DNA of 64,000 nt from Vibrio sinus. GTDB lineage: Bacteria; Pseudomonadota; Gammaproteobacteria; Enterobacterales; Vibrionaceae. Numbering within the stretch: the stretch's first letter is position 1; the number at the start of each line of letters is the position of its first letter. A program made the translations under genes and the position numbers. Where the stretch lies: assembly GCF_023634645.1 (NCBI RefSeq), contig NZ_JAMKMR010000010.1, forward strand, positions 62,001 to 126,000. Reading direction: 5' to 3'. The notes beneath the pieces are model-generated. The model searched no databases, was not told where the DNA came from, and worked only from the letters and a program-made list of their open reading frames with translations. Positions 31,447 through 42,118 of this stretch are shown one piece after another.

Positions 31447-32417
31447 AACGTGTTATCCTCAAAGTGATCAAATCCATCTAACTGCCAATCGATGGCCTTT
31501 CCTTGCGAGTGCAGTTCAAGTTTGTCCCCAGCTCGAATTTGCCCGATACAAGTGAACGTTGTCCCACAGTGCGCTAGAGCGCTCTCCAAAGAACCACGAT
31601 GTTCTTCTGATACCGTAAAACAAAGCTCATACTCTTCACCACTGCTTAACGCGTATTGCTTAGCCAGCTCAGAGTCGGCTAAATACGAAGTCAATTCTTT
31701 AGAGACAGGCAGTAAATCCACATCAAGCTGCGCACCCACATTAGAGCCTTTTAAAATATGGGAGAGATCTGCGATCAACCCATCGGAAATGTCCACAGCA
31801 GAGCTTGCAATGGGTAGAAGTGCTTGCCCAACTAATATTCTTGGCATGGTGAGATAATGTTTTTTCTCCAACTCTCTGGCGCACGATTTACTTCGCTTTG
31901 AGCTATCTAAGATGACTTCTAGGCCTGCCTTGCTATCACCGAGGCACCCGGTGACATAAATCCAATCGCCAACCTTAGCGCCACGCCGGGTTAAAGGTTG
32001 CTGCTCGGGGACAAAACCCTGAACCGTTAACGTCATACTCAAAGGGCCTTTCGTCGTATCTCCACCTATTAGCTGAACGCTGAAATAATCTGCAAGCTCA
32101 TAAAAAGACTCGGTAAATGCGTCTAGCCAAGACGGATTCACATCAGGTAAAGTCAAAGCCAGCGATACCCAAGCTGGCGTCGCGCCCATGGCTGCCAGAT
32201 CGCTCAAATTTGAAGCAAGCGCCTTATGTGCGACTAGAGCAGGATCAGCGTCTGCCAAAAAATGGGTACCCGCGACTAAAGTATCGGTACTGATGGCGAT
32301 GGCTGCATTGTCGGGTGCTTTTACTACCGCGCAATCATCACCTATAGGCAATAAAACGTCTTTTCGCTGGTTCTGCTTACCAACAAAATATTTATCAATT
32401 AAATTAAACTCATTCAT
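31443..32417 (-). CDS. thiL: Thiamine-monophosphate kinase
   Basis: A 324-residue enzyme that phosphorylates thiamine monophosphate to the active cofactor thiamine diphosphate. It belongs to the AIR synthase/SelD fold: LPIGDDCAVV, AISTDTLVAGTHF, LGDSKAGLEV and VDISDGLIADLSHIL are the nucleotide and metal-binding motifs. I start at the ATG at 32417 (MNEFNLIDKYF), the family N-terminus; an in-frame TTG at 32441 would add eight residues. No strong Shine-Dalgarno is visible for either. It follows nusB across a hairpin and overlaps pgpA. Confidence 0.94.
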   Translation of the reverse strand: MNEFNLIDKYFVGKQNQRKDVLLPIGDDCAVVKAPDNAAIAISTDTLVAGTHFLADADPALVAHKALASNLSDLAAMGATPAWVSLALTLPDVNPSWLDAFTESFYELADYFSVQLIGGDTTKGPLSMTLTVQGFVPEQQPLTRRGAKVGDWIYVTGCLGDSKAGLEVILDSSKRSKSCARELEKKHYLTMPRILVGQALLPIASSAVDISDGLIADLSHILKGSNVGAQLDVDLLPVSKELTSYLADSELAKQYALSSGEEYELCFTVSEEHRGSLESALAHCGTTFTCIGQIRAGDKLELHSQGKAIDWQLDGFDHFEDNTL

Positions 32418-32452
32418 TGTGCAATCGGTCAATGGTTTCAAATTGAAGAGAG

Positions 32453-32481
32453 AAAAAAGGCCAGCGAATGCTGGCCTTTTT
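32453..32481. terminator. Terminator between nusB and thiL
   Basis: A GGCCAGC/GCTGGCC stem with a GAAT tetraloop is flanked by six A and five T, so it can act on either strand. On the minus strand it lies directly past nusB and 36 bp before thiL. Confidence 0.85.
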
Positions 32482-32490
32482 GAATGGGTA

Positions 32491-32958
32491 TTACTTTATG
32501 CGAACATGGGGAGCTGCTTTATCTAGCACTCCGTTGACAAATTTGTGGCTGTCTTCGGCCGCAAATACTTTTGCCAATTCAATCGCCTCGTTAATGACCA
32601 CTTTGTAAGGGACATCTTCGCGACGAGTCATTTCGTACATTGCCAAACGTAGCAACGCCAATTCCATCATATCCAGATCTTGCATTGGACGAGATAGGTA
32701 CGGTCTTAGTTTGCTATCTAGCTCTGTGTGATTTAGCACGACACCTGTCAATAGCTCTCGGAAGTAAGTCACATCCGTTTCCGGTGCTGTTAATGCTGGC
32801 TCTGCTGCATGATGCTCTTCTTCATCATACTTACCACCGGATAAAAATTGCTCTTCTACTGTAGCAACATTTTCTTTGGTGATTTGCCAAGAGTAGATCG
32901 CTTGCAAAGCAAATTGACGTGCATTACGTCGTGCGGCTGGTTTCACACTCGCCCCCAT
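32491..32958 (-). CDS. nusB: Transcription antitermination factor NusB
   Basis: A 155-residue all-helical protein. With NusE (S10) it binds boxA RNA in rRNA antitermination. The N-terminal [20 protein letters not shown]-binding helix and the C-terminal [34 protein letters not shown] motif are typical. A middle insertion relative to E. coli ([20 protein letters not shown], about 45-64) is acidic. It overlaps the ribH stop by one base (TAATG), implying coupled translation with ribH. Confidence 0.96.
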   Translation of the reverse strand: MGASVKPAARRNARQFALQAIYSWQITKENVATVEEQFLSGGKYDEEEHHAAEPALTAPETDVTYFRELLTGVVLNHTELDSKLRPYLSRPMQDLDMMELALLRLAMYEMTRREDVPYKVVINEAIELAKVFAAEDSHKFVNGVLDKAAPHVRIK

Positions 32959-33428
32959 TAAGAATCAATTTCAGATAGAACGTTAATCATTTCGAGTGCG
33001 CTAAGTGCTGCCTCTGCACCTTTATTTCCAGCCTTGGTTCCCGCACGTTCGATAGCCTGATCAATCGTTTCAACAGTTAACACGCCAAATGCAACAGGAA
33101 TACTGTACTCCATAGACACTTGCGCTAAACCTTTATTACACTCGTTACATACATACTCAAAGTGTGGTGTACCACCACGAATAACCGTTCCTAAAGAAAC
33201 AATAGCATCATATTTACCAGTTTTTGCAACACGCTGGGCAACCAGTGGAAGCTCTACCGCTCCAGGGCAACGCACAACAACGATGTTGTCATCACTGACT
33301 TGACCATGACGCTTCAAAGTATCGATTGCACCAGAAAGAAGGCTTTCGTTAATAAAACTATTAAAACGAGAAATTACTATCGCGATTTTCGCATTTGGTG
33401 CTGGGAAGCCACCCTCGATAACTTTCAT
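32958..33428 (-). CDS. ribH: 6,7-dimethyl-8-ribityllumazine synthase
   Basis: A 156-residue enzyme that condenses 5-amino-6-ribitylaminouracil with 3,4-dihydroxy-2-butanone 4-phosphate, the penultimate step of riboflavin synthesis; usually a 60-mer shell. The catalytic histidine His89 lies in GGTPHFEYV and the phosphate-binding GTVIRGG is present. I start at the ATG at 33428 ([11 protein letters not shown]) with AAAGGA upstream; the longer frame to 33479 has no family match. ribE lies upstream across a terminator with no ribBA between. FMN and FAD from this pathway are needed by the NQR complex encoded here. Confidence 0.97.
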   Translation of the reverse strand: MKVIEGGFPAPNAKIAIVISRFNSFINESLLSGAIDTLKRHGQVSDDNIVVVRCPGAVELPLVAQRVAKTGKYDAIVSLGTVIRGGTPHFEYVCNECNKGLAQVSMEYSIPVAFGVLTVETIDQAIERAGTKAGNKGAEAALSALEMINVLSEIDS

Positions 33429-33462
33429 ATGTTTTCCTTTAACCATGTTTAACCAGTGAGAA

Positions 33463-33475
33463 CCGACGGATTCTA
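33463..33475 (-). promoter_or_regulatory. Candidate extended -10 promoter for ribH-nusB
   Basis: TGCTAGAAT on the minus strand (TAGAAT at 33470-33475) is an extended -10; no good -35 is visible. It lies just downstream of the terminator that follows ribE and would give a leader of about 35 bases. Confidence 0.4.
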
Positions 33476-33528
33476 GCATAGAATTGTGAGCAATATCTAA
33501 TAGGAATTTAACAAGATGATAAAAAGCA

Positions 33529-33568
33529 AAATCCCTATGCAGTCAAGTACGCATAGGGATTGTTTTTA
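33529..33568. terminator. Bidirectional terminator between ribE and ribH
   Basis: A perfect 11-bp stem (AATCCCTATGC / GCATAGGGATT) with a 10-base loop and T-rich tails on both strands. It occupies the place where ribBA lies in Vibrio cholerae as I recall. Confidence 0.85.
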
Positions 33569-33576
33569 TACCTAAA

Positions 33577-34233
33577 TTAAGCAAAACCGTTATCTCGAAG
33601 AAAGTCCATCGTCAGCCTAGATTCTGGTTGCTGCGCCTCTTGTTTACTGAGCAATAACCTTTCCATATATCGAGCGAGCAAATCCACCTCGATATTGACT
33701 CTCTTACCAACCTGGAAGTCACTTATTGTGGTCTCACTTGAAGTATGGGGGACGATGGTAAGCTTGAACGAATGCTCAGCCACATCATTAATGGTTAAGC
33801 TGATGCCATCGACGGTAATCGAGCCTTTTTCAGCCACATATCTGCTGTATTCTTTTGGGATTTCGACCCAATATTCCGTTGCCCGTCCTTTTTGTTGAGC
33901 TCCTGTAATGGTGCCGACACAATCCACATGACCAGAGACAATATGACCGCCAAAACGTGTCGTCGGCAGCATTGCTTTTTCTAAATTCACGCTATCACCG
34001 ACGCTATAATCGGCAAAACCTGATTTGTTAAGCGTCTCAATCGAGAGATCGGCTTTAAAACCATCGGCGTTTTTTTCAATGACGGTTAAACACACACCAT
34101 TGGTTGCAATACTGTCACCGAGTTTAACATCGGACATGTCCAAAGAGCCGGCTTGAACGCTGACTCTCATGTCGCCGCCTTTTCGCTCCAATGCTTTAAG
34201 CGTACCTACCGCTTCAACAATTCCCGTAAACAT
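33577..34233 (-). CDS. ribE: Riboflavin synthase subunit alpha
   Basis: A 218-residue homotrimeric enzyme that dismutates two 6,7-dimethyl-8-ribityllumazine molecules into riboflavin and the pyrimidine intermediate (also called ribC). The two internally repeated lumazine-binding halves are clear: MFTGIVEAVG...SIATNGVCLTV (1-90) and FGGHIVSGHVDCVGT...ITVDGISLTIN (about 93-190). It lies 21 bp after ribD. A terminator follows directly. Confidence 0.97.
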   Translation of the reverse strand: MFTGIVEAVGTLKALERKGGDMRVSVQAGSLDMSDVKLGDSIATNGVCLTVIEKNADGFKADLSIETLNKSGFADYSVGDSVNLEKAMLPTTRFGGHIVSGHVDCVGTITGAQQKGRATEYWVEIPKEYSRYVAEKGSITVDGISLTINDVAEHSFKLTIVPHTSSETTISDFQVGKRVNIEVDLLARYMERLLLSKQEAQQPESRLTMDFLRDNGFA

Positions 34234-34254
34234 AAATTCCCGTCAATATCGTTA

Positions 34255-35361
34255 CTATTGTTTGTCTTCAATCGTTGCAATGAGGCGCAAATCGGGCCCC
34301 ACTCGGCGCACATCCTTTATCTCGATGTTTATCACATCTTGCATAGATTGCAGCCCAAGCGCTCCAAATAGACCTTTTCCGTCACTGCCCATGATTTTAG
34401 GCGCTAGATATAACACTAATTCATCCACCAACCCAGCTTTAATTAGCGAACTCGCTAATGTGGCACCTGCTTCAACCCATAGATGGTTAATGTGATGCGT
34501 TGTAGCTAGAGAGCGAAACAACTCTGCTAGATCAAATTGGCCATCTTGATTGAGCTTCGCAGCATATTGCCCGGCTTGGTTACCAACGACGATCACCTCA
34601 CCATCGGTATTGAACAGCTTTAAAGAAGGATTAAGCGTTTGATTTTTATCTAAGACAACTCGTACAGGTTGCCTTAACTGAGCTTGATGGTACTTCTCTT
34701 GACAGCAATCGGGAAGCTCAGTCCAGCGAACATTGAGTGAGGCATTGTCATCCGTTACCGTTTTGCTTGTCGATAACACGGCGCAAGATTTTGCTCGAAA
34801 TAGCTGCACATCACTGCGAGCTAGCTTTGAAGTGATCCACTGGCTTTCACCATTAGATAGTGCTGTTTGCCCGTCAATACTCGCCGCCATTTTTAGTTGA
34901 ACGAACGGCAAGCCCGTTTTCATGAGTTTGATAAAACCGCGGTTAAGCATTTCAGCTTCTGGCTGCATTAGTCCTACCAACACTTCTATGCCCGCATCTC
35001 TTAGCATCTTGATGCTTTGACCTGCAACCTTGGGATTCGGGTCTTTCATCGCGCAAATAACTTTGCTCACGCCAGCTTTGATCAACGCTTCAGAACAAGG
35101 AGGCGTTCTGCCATAGTGTGAACAAGGCTCTAGCGTTACATAAGCCGTCGCGCCTTTGGCTTTGTTACCGGCAGCTTTCAGTGCATGGACTTCTGCGTGA
35201 GGCTCACCAGCCCGATAATGGAATCCCTCACCCACCACATCATCGCCATGAGCAATCACACAGCCGACATTGGGATTCGGAGCCGTAGTGTACATGCCAT
35301 TTTTCGCCAGTTCGATGGCGCGTAGCATTAGTTGATAATCTATTGAACTGTATGTAGACAT
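34255..35361 (-). CDS. ribD: Bifunctional riboflavin deaminase-reductase RibD
   Basis: A 368-residue fusion that performs deamination then side-chain reduction of the pyrimidine intermediate in riboflavin synthesis. The N-terminal cytidine-deaminase-like domain has His55 and Glu57 (PHAEVHA) and zinc cysteines Cys80 and Cys89 (PCSHYGRTPPC). The C-terminal dihydrofolate-reductase-like domain covers about 150-365 with LKMAASIDGQTAL. It follows nrdR by 12 bp and precedes ribE by 21 bp. Confidence 0.97.
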   Translation of the reverse strand: MSTYSSIDYQLMLRAIELAKNGMYTTAPNPNVGCVIAHGDDVVGEGFHYRAGEPHAEVHALKAAGNKAKGATAYVTLEPCSHYGRTPPCSEALIKAGVSKVICAMKDPNPKVAGQSIKMLRDAGIEVLVGLMQPEAEMLNRGFIKLMKTGLPFVQLKMAASIDGQTALSNGESQWITSKLARSDVQLFRAKSCAVLSTSKTVTDDNASLNVRWTELPDCCQEKYHQAQLRQPVRVVLDKNQTLNPSLKLFNTDGEVIVVGNQAGQYAAKLNQDGQFDLAELFRSLATTHHINHLWVEAGATLASSLIKAGLVDELVLYLAPKIMGSDGKGLFGALGLQSMQDVINIEIKDVRRVGPDLRLIATIEDKQ

Positions 35362-35373
35362 CTTGTCGCCAAA

Positions 35374-35823
35374 CTAATCTTCTAGCCGGGCGATTTCTTC
35401 GCCAAATTCGCGGATATCTTCAAAGCTTCGATACACTGATGCAAAGCGGATATAAGCCACTTTGTCCAATTCTTTGAGCTGCTCCATAACCAAGTTGCCT
35501 ATCATGGCACTCTCCACTTCTCGCTCGCCTGTGGCTCTTAAGCGAGATTTAATCATACTAATTGACAGCTCAATTGAATCTGCGCTAACAGGCCTTTTCT
35601 CTAGCGCACGCTGAATACCGCCTATCATTTTATCTTCATTAAATGGCTCTCTGTTGCCATTAGATTTAACAACTTTCGGCATGACCAACTCAGCGCTTTC
35701 AAATGTAGTAAAGCGCTCGTGACATGCAAGACATTGCCGCCTTCGCCTCACTTGGTGGCCATCGGCAACTAAACGTGAATCAATGACCTTTGTGTCATTC
35801 TCTGAACAAAATGGACAATGCAT
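35374..35823 (-). CDS. nrdR: Transcriptional repressor NrdR
   Basis: A 149-residue repressor of ribonucleotide reductase operons that senses dATP/ATP. The zinc ribbon has Cys3, Cys6, Cys31 and Cys34, followed by an ATP-cone domain (about 49-139). A near-perfect Shine-Dalgarno (GGAGGTAAT) precedes the ATG. It lies directly upstream of ribD, the common nrdR-ribD order, and 56 bp after proA. Confidence 0.97.
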   Translation of the reverse strand: MHCPFCSENDTKVIDSRLVADGHQVRRRRQCLACHERFTTFESAELVMPKVVKSNGNREPFNEDKMIGGIQRALEKRPVSADSIELSISMIKSRLRATGEREVESAMIGNLVMEQLKELDKVAYIRFASVYRSFEDIREFGEEIARLED

Positions 35824-35879
35824 ATTACCTCCATGACATCATGTATCTAGGGCACATCTCTAAACACATGATAACAACT

Positions 35880-37133
35880 CTAGCCTCGTGACAAATAATC
35901 CGCTTTCCCAACCCACTTATAACTGGTGAGTTCTTCAAGCCCCATTGGGCCACGAGCATGCAGCTTTTGCGTCGACACAGCCACTTCAGCGCCAAGACCA
36001 AATTGCGCCCCATCGGTAAAGCGAGTTGAAGCGTTCACATACACTGCCGCACTATCGACAGCGTTAATAAAACGCTCTGCATTTTTCAGACTGTTGGTCA
36101 TGATGGCATCTGAATGACTGGCATTATGATTACGCATATGTTCGATGGCTTCATCGATATTTTGAACCACTTTTATGCCAAGCGTCAGGCTCAGCCATTC
36201 TGTATTGAAATCCCCTTCTTTAGCATCAACTAGGTTATCAAGATGACTTAAGTGGGCTTTTGCTTTAGGTTCTGCGACAAATTTCACGCGGCCGGATAAC
36301 TTATCGGCTAACAAAGGTAGCACTTGAGCGGCCACTTTTTCATGCACTAGTAGGGTATCGACGGTGTTACAGGTTGATGGGCGCTGCGTTTTCGCATTTT
36401 CGACAATATCGACTGACTTAGATAATTCAGCACTCTCATCAATGAATATATGACTAATACCAAATCCACCGATAATTACCGGTATGGTGCTATTTTCTTT
36501 GCACATTTTATGTAGCCCGGCGCCACCTCGAGGAATGATCATATCCACGAACTGATCCAGTTTGAGTAACGCAGAGACCAATTCCCTATCTGGCTTTTCG
36601 ATGTATTGTACAGATTCGGACGGCAACCCTGCTTTTTGCAAGGCAATTTGAATCACTTTAACGAGTTCAATATTAGTAAAAAACGTTTCTTTTCCGCCTC
36701 TCAAGATACTGGCATTACCTGTTTTGAGGCAAAGTGCTGCGATATCAATGGTGACGTTTGGTCTCGCTTCATAGATAACACCAACCACACCCAGTGGCAC
36801 CCGACGGCGCGCCAATGACATACCATTTGGCAACACTTTGCTGTCGATTTCGCTACCCACAGGATCAGCCAAGCCAATCACATTTCTCACATCATCGGCA
36901 ATGGCTTTGACACGCTGCTGATTAAGCTGCAATCTATCTAGCATCGCCTCACCTAGGCCAGCTTCTCTGCCTAGCGTAATATCTTTTTCATTGGCCAATA
37001 ATATCGCGTCGCAATTTAGCTCTAGTTGATCCGCGATGGTCTGCAAAGCTAAATTTTTCTGTGTGGTAGAAGCTGTCGCTAAGTGATACGACGCGCGTTT
37101 TGCAGCCTCACCCATTTTAGTAAGATCCAACAT
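35880..37133 (-). CDS. proA: Gamma-glutamyl phosphate reductase
   Basis: A 417-residue NADPH-dependent aldehyde-dehydrogenase-fold enzyme that reduces gamma-glutamyl phosphate to glutamate semialdehyde in proline synthesis. Conserved [25 protein letters not shown] and the catalytic cysteine in [13 protein letters not shown] are present. The C-terminal segment [23 protein letters not shown] is normal. It begins 18 bp after proB and forms the usual proBA operon with it. Confidence 0.97.
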   Translation of the reverse strand: MLDLTKMGEAAKRASYHLATASTTQKNLALQTIADQLELNCDAILLANEKDITLGREAGLGEAMLDRLQLNQQRVKAIADDVRNVIGLADPVGSEIDSKVLPNGMSLARRRVPLGVVGVIYEARPNVTIDIAALCLKTGNASILRGGKETFFTNIELVKVIQIALQKAGLPSESVQYIEKPDRELVSALLKLDQFVDMIIPRGGAGLHKMCKENSTIPVIIGGFGISHIFIDESAELSKSVDIVENAKTQRPSTCNTVDTLLVHEKVAAQVLPLLADKLSGRVKFVAEPKAKAHLSHLDNLVDAKEGDFNTEWLSLTLGIKVVQNIDEAIEHMRNHNASHSDAIMTNSLKNAERFINAVDSAAVYVNASTRFTDGAQFGLGAEVAVSTQKLHARGPMGLEELTSYKWVGKADYLSRG

Positions 37134-37151
37134 CTTTCCCTTTCTCTTGCG

Positions 37152-38297
37152 TTAGTCTTGTATCACGACAAGATCATCTCGGTGAATTACTTCAGAGCCG
37201 TAGTCATAGCCCAGTATATTGACGATATCCTTGCTGTGCTTGCCAACAATTTTAGCCAAGTCAGTACTCGAATAACTAGACAGCCCTTTTGCGATCAGAT
37301 CGCCTTGTTTGTTTGTTACTCTCGCTACATCACCACGGGCAAACTGGCCTCTGACTTTAATGACACCTTTAGCCAGTAAGCTGCTACCTTTGTTAATCAC
37401 CGCAACGACTGCACCATCATCAATCACGATATCGCCAACCGCAGCGGGACCGGCAAGTATCCACTTTTTACGGTTTTCCAGTGCTTCTTCCAGTGGTAAA
37501 AATCGAGTGCCTTGGGGCGTATCACTCATACTATCTAGAATAACATTGTGCGCACTTCCCGCGGCAATCATGACTTCAATACCCGCTCGCCTTGCAATAT
37601 CAGCAGCCTGTAATTTGGTTGCCATCCCTCCTGTCCCTAAGGTCGTGCCGCTACCTCCGGCAATTTTTCTCAAAGTAGCATCTATGGCGGTGACTTCTTT
37701 AATCAGCTGGGCATTGGGGTCTTTACGAGGATCGGCGGTAAACAGGCCTTTTTGGTCAGTCAGCAGCAACAACTTATCCGCCGCACATAAAATACCCACC
37801 AGCGCGCAAAGATTATCGTTATCTCCTACTTTGATTTCGCTAGTGGCTACCGCGTCATTTTCATTCACTACTGGAATAATGTCATTATCGACGAGCGCAT
37901 TAATAGTGTCTCTGGCATTGAGAAAGCGCTCTCTGTCTTCAAGATCGGCGCGAGTAAGAAGCATCTGCCCTATTTTCATTCCATAGATAGCAAACAGTGA
38001 CTCCCACACTTGAATAAGTTGGCTTTGCCCCACCGCAGCAAGCAACTGTTTGCTCGCCATGGCGTTAGGCAATGCTGGGTAACCTAGGTGCTCACGTCCC
38101 GCCGCCATTGCACCTGAAGAAACAATGACAACAGAGTGGCCCAACTTTTTTAGTTCCGCACATTGGCGGACCAAGTCCACCATATGTGCTCTATCAAGCG
38201 CTAACGTGCCTCCGGTCAGGACGCTCGTGCCCAACTTAACGACAATAGTCTTGCCTGAAGCATCACTGCTTGTTTGTTGTTTCTCTGCCATATCCAT
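37152..38297 (-). CDS. proB: Glutamate 5-kinase
   Basis: A 381-residue amino-acid kinase that phosphorylates glutamate, the proline-inhibited first step of proline synthesis. The kinase domain begins [13 protein letters not shown] and has [19 protein letters not shown] and [14 protein letters not shown]-terminal PUA domain covers about 290-370. The N-terminal 14 residues before the kinase core are less conserved; the start may be this Met or the Met two codons later. A terminator for crl lies upstream. Confidence 0.96.
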   Translation of the reverse strand: MDMAEKQQTSSDASGKTIVVKLGTSVLTGGTLALDRAHMVDLVRQCAELKKLGHSVVIVSSGAMAAGREHLGYPALPNAMASKQLLAAVGQSQLIQVWESLFAIYGMKIGQMLLTRADLEDRERFLNARDTINALVDNDIIPVVNENDAVATSEIKVGDNDNLCALVGILCAADKLLLLTDQKGLFTADPRKDPNAQLIKEVTAIDATLRKIAGGSGTTLGTGGMATKLQAADIARRAGIEVMIAAGSAHNVILDSMSDTPQGTRFLPLEEALENRKKWILAGPAAVGDIVIDDGAVVAVINKGSSLLAKGVIKVRGQFARGDVARVTNKQGDLIAKGLSSYSSTDLAKIVGKHSKDIVNILGYDYGSEVIHRDDLVVIQD

Positions 38298-38360
38298 GTC
38301 TAATGTAGAAATTGTAACTGAGAAGATGTTTTAACAATCCGTAGACAATTAAACAAGAAA

Positions 38361-38384
38361 AAAGGTGCCAAAAAGCACCTTTCT
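38361..38384 (-). terminator. Terminator between crl and proB
   Basis: AAAGGTGC / GCACCTTT inverted repeat with a short T/A loop, followed on the minus strand by a T-run. It separates crl from proBA. Confidence 0.75.
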
Positions 38385-38471
38385 ATAAAATAGCAGTATG
38401 TAAAATGGAGTTACGCCGAAAAGTAAACGTTAAAGTTATAAAGCGAGGCCATTTCAGGGAAGTGACTCAAA

Positions 38472-38861
38472 CTAGACAAACTCTACCGACTCTTCATGCA
38501 TTTTCACTTTCAAGCTAAACTGATTGCTGAGTGTTTCTATTAACTTCTTGTGGAAGTCTTCTTGAGTCCGATTCACCTCTGAGACGGCTTTTTTCGGGAT
38601 GCTATGGGCTTCCCATACTCCTTCAAGGTTGTAACGTCCAATATAGTATTTTGCCGCAAAGCCACCTTCCCCTTTCTCAAGCTCCAACCACCACCCCCAA
38701 AATTCTCTTTCTTCTGGAGATTTCTTATCATTCACACAAGCTGCCAAGCAATCAAACAAATAGTACCCTTCACTTGATTGGGGCTCTCTCAAATAGGGGC
38801 CAATGGCTTTTAAGGCAGATAACAAACGATAGTGGGTCGGGTGCTTGATCACATCAGACAT
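38472..38861 (-). CDS. crl: Sigma factor-binding protein Crl
   Basis: A 129-residue protein that binds sigma-S (RpoS) and promotes its assembly with core RNA polymerase. The whole protein matches the family, including the [20 protein letters not shown] start, the [12 protein letters not shown] segment and [14 protein letters not shown] start at the ATG at 38861 ([11 protein letters not shown]), with GGAGAAG upstream, not at 38882. It lies beside frsA and proBA, the neighbourhood also seen in E. coli. Confidence 0.94.
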   Translation of the reverse strand: MSDVIKHPTHYRLLSALKAIGPYLREPQSSEGYYLFDCLAACVNDKKSPEEREFWGWWLELEKGEGGFAAKYYIGRYNLEGVWEAHSIPKKAVSEVNRTQEDFHKKLIETLSNQFSLKVKMHEESVEFV

Positions 38862-38946
38862 ATTGCTTCTCCATTTCAACATTAAGCATGATGGTAGGGT
38901 ATTTATAAATTCCTTATTAACATGCTTAACTATAAAACTGGAAATG

Positions 38947-40194
38947 TCATCTAAATAGCTCTTTTTCCAACCACTTTATCGCTAAATCGAGGGATTGCTC
39001 ATATCCCTGTGAAATTTTATTACTACTGATTTTCTTTGCTTCGCCACCATGACTAAATAGCGCCACAAGCTGATTATCCGAGTATGGAGAAATAAAATCA
39101 TTTTCTAGGCTCAAAGCCATAATCGGTACTCGGGTCTTTCGGCTTGTCAAAAAGCCCTGCACTTTCAATGACCAAGCAACAAGCTGCCTCGACAAACTAT
39201 TTAAATCAACCACCGATTTCCCCAACCTTGATGCAAGCACATCAACGTACATTTTCGGCATGCCTGACATCTTGCTGGGCGACGATAAGATATCGTGTAC
39301 GGGCGCACCTAATGCGACACACGCTTTAATTTTCGTTTGCTCTAGAAATGACAGACGAATCATAGCATTACCACCAAACCTAAAGCCAAATAGGCCCACT
39401 TTATGGTGATCGACCCAAGGGATTTTTGGTAGTTCATTTAACACCGCTTGGTGCAAACAACTGGTGTCTTCGGTTAACGGCCAATGCTTGCTATGCCCCA
39501 AAGAGGGCATATCAACCGTCAACATAGCAATATCTTTTTTCGCCAAGTAGTCTCGGAACAGACGCCACATATCCGTTTGCAAACTGTCTAAACCTGCGCT
39601 GACGATAACTACAGGTTGTGGCTTTTCGGTGTTGGAAAGGTGCAAGTTAGCCACAATTTTCTTATTTTTATACGGAACCTCGATAGGCTTTATCACGTAT
39701 TTGGTTTTCTTCGCTGCCTCTGTATAAGCATTGTTCGCCAGAGTTTGTGCTTGACGAGCTAGCGTGTCATTTTTTATATGCGGGTAGCCTGCAATGCTAA
39801 AGCATAGTGACGCACTAAACAGTGAATTAGCAGCATCTTCTCCCTCTAAATCGTGCGCTCGTCTTTGGTATTTCATACCCAGTTTGGTCCACTCAAACGC
39901 CCAATTACCACTTCGGTAACCCATGACAGTATCTAACCAATCATCGTGCGTGCGCGAATGGATTGAGCAGGCGATCCTGGCGAGCACTTCTTCTTGATCA
40001 ATAGGGTCAACGCCTTGCCAAACCCACTGAAGTCTTCGCACCGTTCTATACCACGCCATACCATTTTCTTTCTTATTTTGCTCTAATATGGTTTCGCTGC
40101 TGGGAAGATAATCTGTCAATGCAGAGGTCTCTTTGGCCTGCTTGTGCTTTGCAAATAGCACTTCGGATAAATTGGTATTGGATATCTCTGACAT
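38947..40194 (-). CDS. frsA: FrsA/YafA alpha/beta-hydrolase
   Basis: A 415-residue alpha/beta-hydrolase-fold protein of the FrsA family. The N-terminal helical cap region is followed by [42 protein letters not shown] and the GLFGFRFGG elbow, where the canonical GxSxG nucleophile serine is replaced by Arg, as in FrsA itself. In enteric bacteria FrsA binds unphosphorylated EIIA-Glc; in Vibrio vulnificus it was reported to act on pyruvate, a claim later disputed. I can support the family, not the reaction. It stands between gpt and crl. Confidence 0.9.
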   Translation of the reverse strand: MSEISNTNLSEVLFAKHKQAKETSALTDYLPSSETILEQNKKENGMAWYRTVRRLQWVWQGVDPIDQEEVLARIACSIHSRTHDDWLDTVMGYRSGNWAFEWTKLGMKYQRRAHDLEGEDAANSLFSASLCFSIAGYPHIKNDTLARQAQTLANNAYTEAAKKTKYVIKPIEVPYKNKKIVANLHLSNTEKPQPVVIVSAGLDSLQTDMWRLFRDYLAKKDIAMLTVDMPSLGHSKHWPLTEDTSCLHQAVLNELPKIPWVDHHKVGLFGFRFGGNAMIRLSFLEQTKIKACVALGAPVHDILSSPSKMSGMPKMYVDVLASRLGKSVVDLNSLSRQLVAWSLKVQGFLTSRKTRVPIMALSLENDFISPYSDNQLVALFSHGGEAKKISSNKISQGYEQSLDLAIKWLEKELFR

Positions 40195-40242
40195 GTCTTT
40201 ATCTAATCTATTGAGGGGTGGCTTTGGCCTCTATCTTAATCA

Positions 40243-40268
40243 AAAAAATGACCCTTAAAAGGGCCATT
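40243..40268 (-). terminator. Terminator downstream of gpt
   Basis: AAATGGCCCTT...AAGGGTCATTT stem with one mismatch, followed by a T-run on the minus strand, 25 bp past gpt and 50 bp before frsA. Confidence 0.75.
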
Positions 40269-40293
40269 TCGCAATTTAACTGCCAAGAGTGGA

Positions 40294-40758
40294 TTATTTT
40301 CTCTTGCGGTTGATTGGTTCAACATAGCCAAATGCCATGTCCCAAGGTTGTTCAATCCAAGTATCTTGAGCAATATCAACCACATACTCATCGACCAAAT
40401 CACTACCTGCAGGTTTTGCGCACACAGTAACAAATTTTGCTTTCGGGTACATCTCACGGATCTTTCTTGCCGTGTCACCACTGTCTACTAGATCATCGAT
40501 GACCAAATACCCTTCACCATCATGCTCTGGCGCTTTCAACACGCTCATATCTCGTTGGTGATCGTGGTCGTAACTCGAAATACACACTGTATCAACGTAG
40601 CGAATGCCCAACTCTCGAGCAAGAATAGCAGCAGGGACTAAGCCACCGCGGCTAACCGCTAGAATACCTTTCCACTGCTCTGCTGGCATCTGTTTTTCAG
40701 CCAATTGACGACAGTAGCCATGCATCATTTCCCATGTGATAACGAATTTATTACTCAT
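40294..40758 (-). CDS. gpt: Xanthine-guanine phosphoribosyltransferase
   Basis: A 154-residue type I phosphoribosyltransferase that salvages guanine and xanthine (and hypoxanthine) to nucleotides with PRPP. The PRPP-binding motif [15 protein letters not shown] (about 79-93) is intact and the C-terminal [15 protein letters not shown] is typical. I start at the ATG at 40758 ([13 protein letters not shown]) rather than 40779. The purine permease gene lies 29 bp upstream on the same strand, so uptake and salvage are probably co-expressed. Confidence 0.96.
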   Translation of the reverse strand: MSNKFVITWEMMHGYCRQLAEKQMPAEQWKGILAVSRGGLVPAAILARELGIRYVDTVCISSYDHDHQRDMSVLKAPEHDGEGYLVIDDLVDSGDTARKIREMYPKAKFVTVCAKPAGSDLVDEYVVDIAQDTWIEQPWDMAFGYVEPINRKRK

Positions 40759-40787
40759 TGTATGACCTAACTTATTCAAATTATTGG

Positions 40788-42077
40788 TTAACCGATTGTG
40801 TACTTCACAATAAAAATAACAGCCATCACGTAAACACTGATGGATACTGTGCGCCCCTTACCGCTTAATATTTTTATTGCTGCATAAGAGATGAAACCAA
40901 ACGAAATACCTTCTGCAATAGAAAACGTTAGAGGCATCAATAAACACGTGACAACGACAGGGGCCGCCTCGGTTAAATCTCGCCAATCTACGCTCACTAG
41001 TCCGGAAAGCATTAAAATTGCCACATAGAACAAGGCTCCAGAGGTCGCGTATGCTGGTATCATCCCCGCAAGTGGGGAGAAGAATAAAGCAAGCAAGAAG
41101 AAAACGCCAACAACAACTGCTGTGAGTCCTGTGCGCCCTCCTTCCGCTACGCCAGAAATACTTTCAACATAAGAAGTGGTATTGGAAGTGCCAAGCAGAG
41201 CACCAATTGACGTAGCTGTTGAGTCGGCAAGCAAGGCTCTACTCAATCTAGGAATTTTGCCATCTTTGCCTATCAAGTTCGCTTTTGATGCGACGCCAAC
41301 TAAAGTGCCAGCAGTATCAAACAAATCAACAAAAAGAAAGGCAAATACCACTGAGATCATGCCGACATTGAGTAGGCCAGAAAAATCCAACTGCAAAAAT
41401 GTTGGAGCAATGCTTGGCGGGGCCGACACAACCCCCTGCCATTGCACATCACCAAACACTAAGCCCAAAGCGGTGACGGCTAATATCGCGATCATCACGG
41501 CACCTTTTACGCCGCGCTGTACCAAACCAATGGTGACAAAAAAGCCTAAACAAGCTAAAACCGCATGCAAAGAGGTGATATCACCCAAAGTAACGAAGGT
41601 CGCCGGGCTTGCTACGACAATACCCGCATTTTTCAACGCGATAAACGCCAGAAATAAGCCAATACCTGCGGAAATCCCCGTACGAAGCGAAAGAGGGATG
41701 GAGTCAATGATAAGCTCTCGAATCTTGGCCAGGCTCAACAAGATAAAAAGGCAGCCAGAAACAAATACAGCAGCGAGTGCCACTTGCCAGGTGTATCCCA
41801 TCCCTAACACAACGGAATAAGTAAAAAACGCGTTCAGCCCCATACCTGGCGCCTGAGCAATAGGTAAATTCGCCCAAAAGCCCATCACAAAACAACCAAT
41901 GGCAGCAGCTAAACAGGTGGCGACAAACACCGCTCCATGGTTCATCCCCGTGGCAGACAAAATTGCTGGATTGACAAAAATGATATAAGCCATTGTTAAG
42001 AATGTTGTTATTCCAGCAACACATTCTGTCTTAGCGTTAGTCCCATATTGACTAAGCTTAAATAACTTTTCTAGCAT
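40788..42077 (-). CDS. AzgA-type purine permease (NCS2 superfamily)
   Basis: A 429-residue inner-membrane transporter with about 12-14 helices, of the AzgA-like hypoxanthine/guanine/adenine permease subfamily. Signature segments are [19 protein letters not shown] near the N-terminus, [16 protein letters not shown] (about 74-89), the [18 protein letters not shown] segment (about 246-263) and [25 protein letters not shown]. coli homologues include AdeP, AdeQ, GhxP and GhxQ; which purine this one prefers cannot be decided here, but the adjoining gpt favours guanine or hypoxanthine. A PurR-like site overlaps its likely promoter. Confidence 0.92.
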   Translation of the reverse strand: MLEKLFKLSQYGTNAKTECVAGITTFLTMAYIIFVNPAILSATGMNHGAVFVATCLAAAIGCFVMGFWANLPIAQAPGMGLNAFFTYSVVLGMGYTWQVALAAVFVSGCLFILLSLAKIRELIIDSIPLSLRTGISAGIGLFLAFIALKNAGIVVASPATFVTLGDITSLHAVLACLGFFVTIGLVQRGVKGAVMIAILAVTALGLVFGDVQWQGVVSAPPSIAPTFLQLDFSGLLNVGMISVVFAFLFVDLFDTAGTLVGVASKANLIGKDGKIPRLSRALLADSTATSIGALLGTSNTTSYVESISGVAEGGRTGLTAVVVGVFFLLALFFSPLAGMIPAYATSGALFYVAILMLSGLVSVDWRDLTEAAPVVVTCLLMPLTFSIAEGISFGFISYAAIKILSGKGRTVSISVYVMAVIFIVKYTIG

Positions 42078-42118
42078 AATAGCATCCGTTGTCTAGTAGA
42101 AAGCGAGCTAAAACCAGC

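Noticed and set aside
37309-37986. 225-codon plus-strand frame
   Set aside because: Antisense shadow of proB, with repetitive Ser/Ala/Leu composition caused by the proB codons.
41176-41820. 214-codon plus-strand frame
   Set aside because: Antisense shadow of the purine permease; no domain or start signal.
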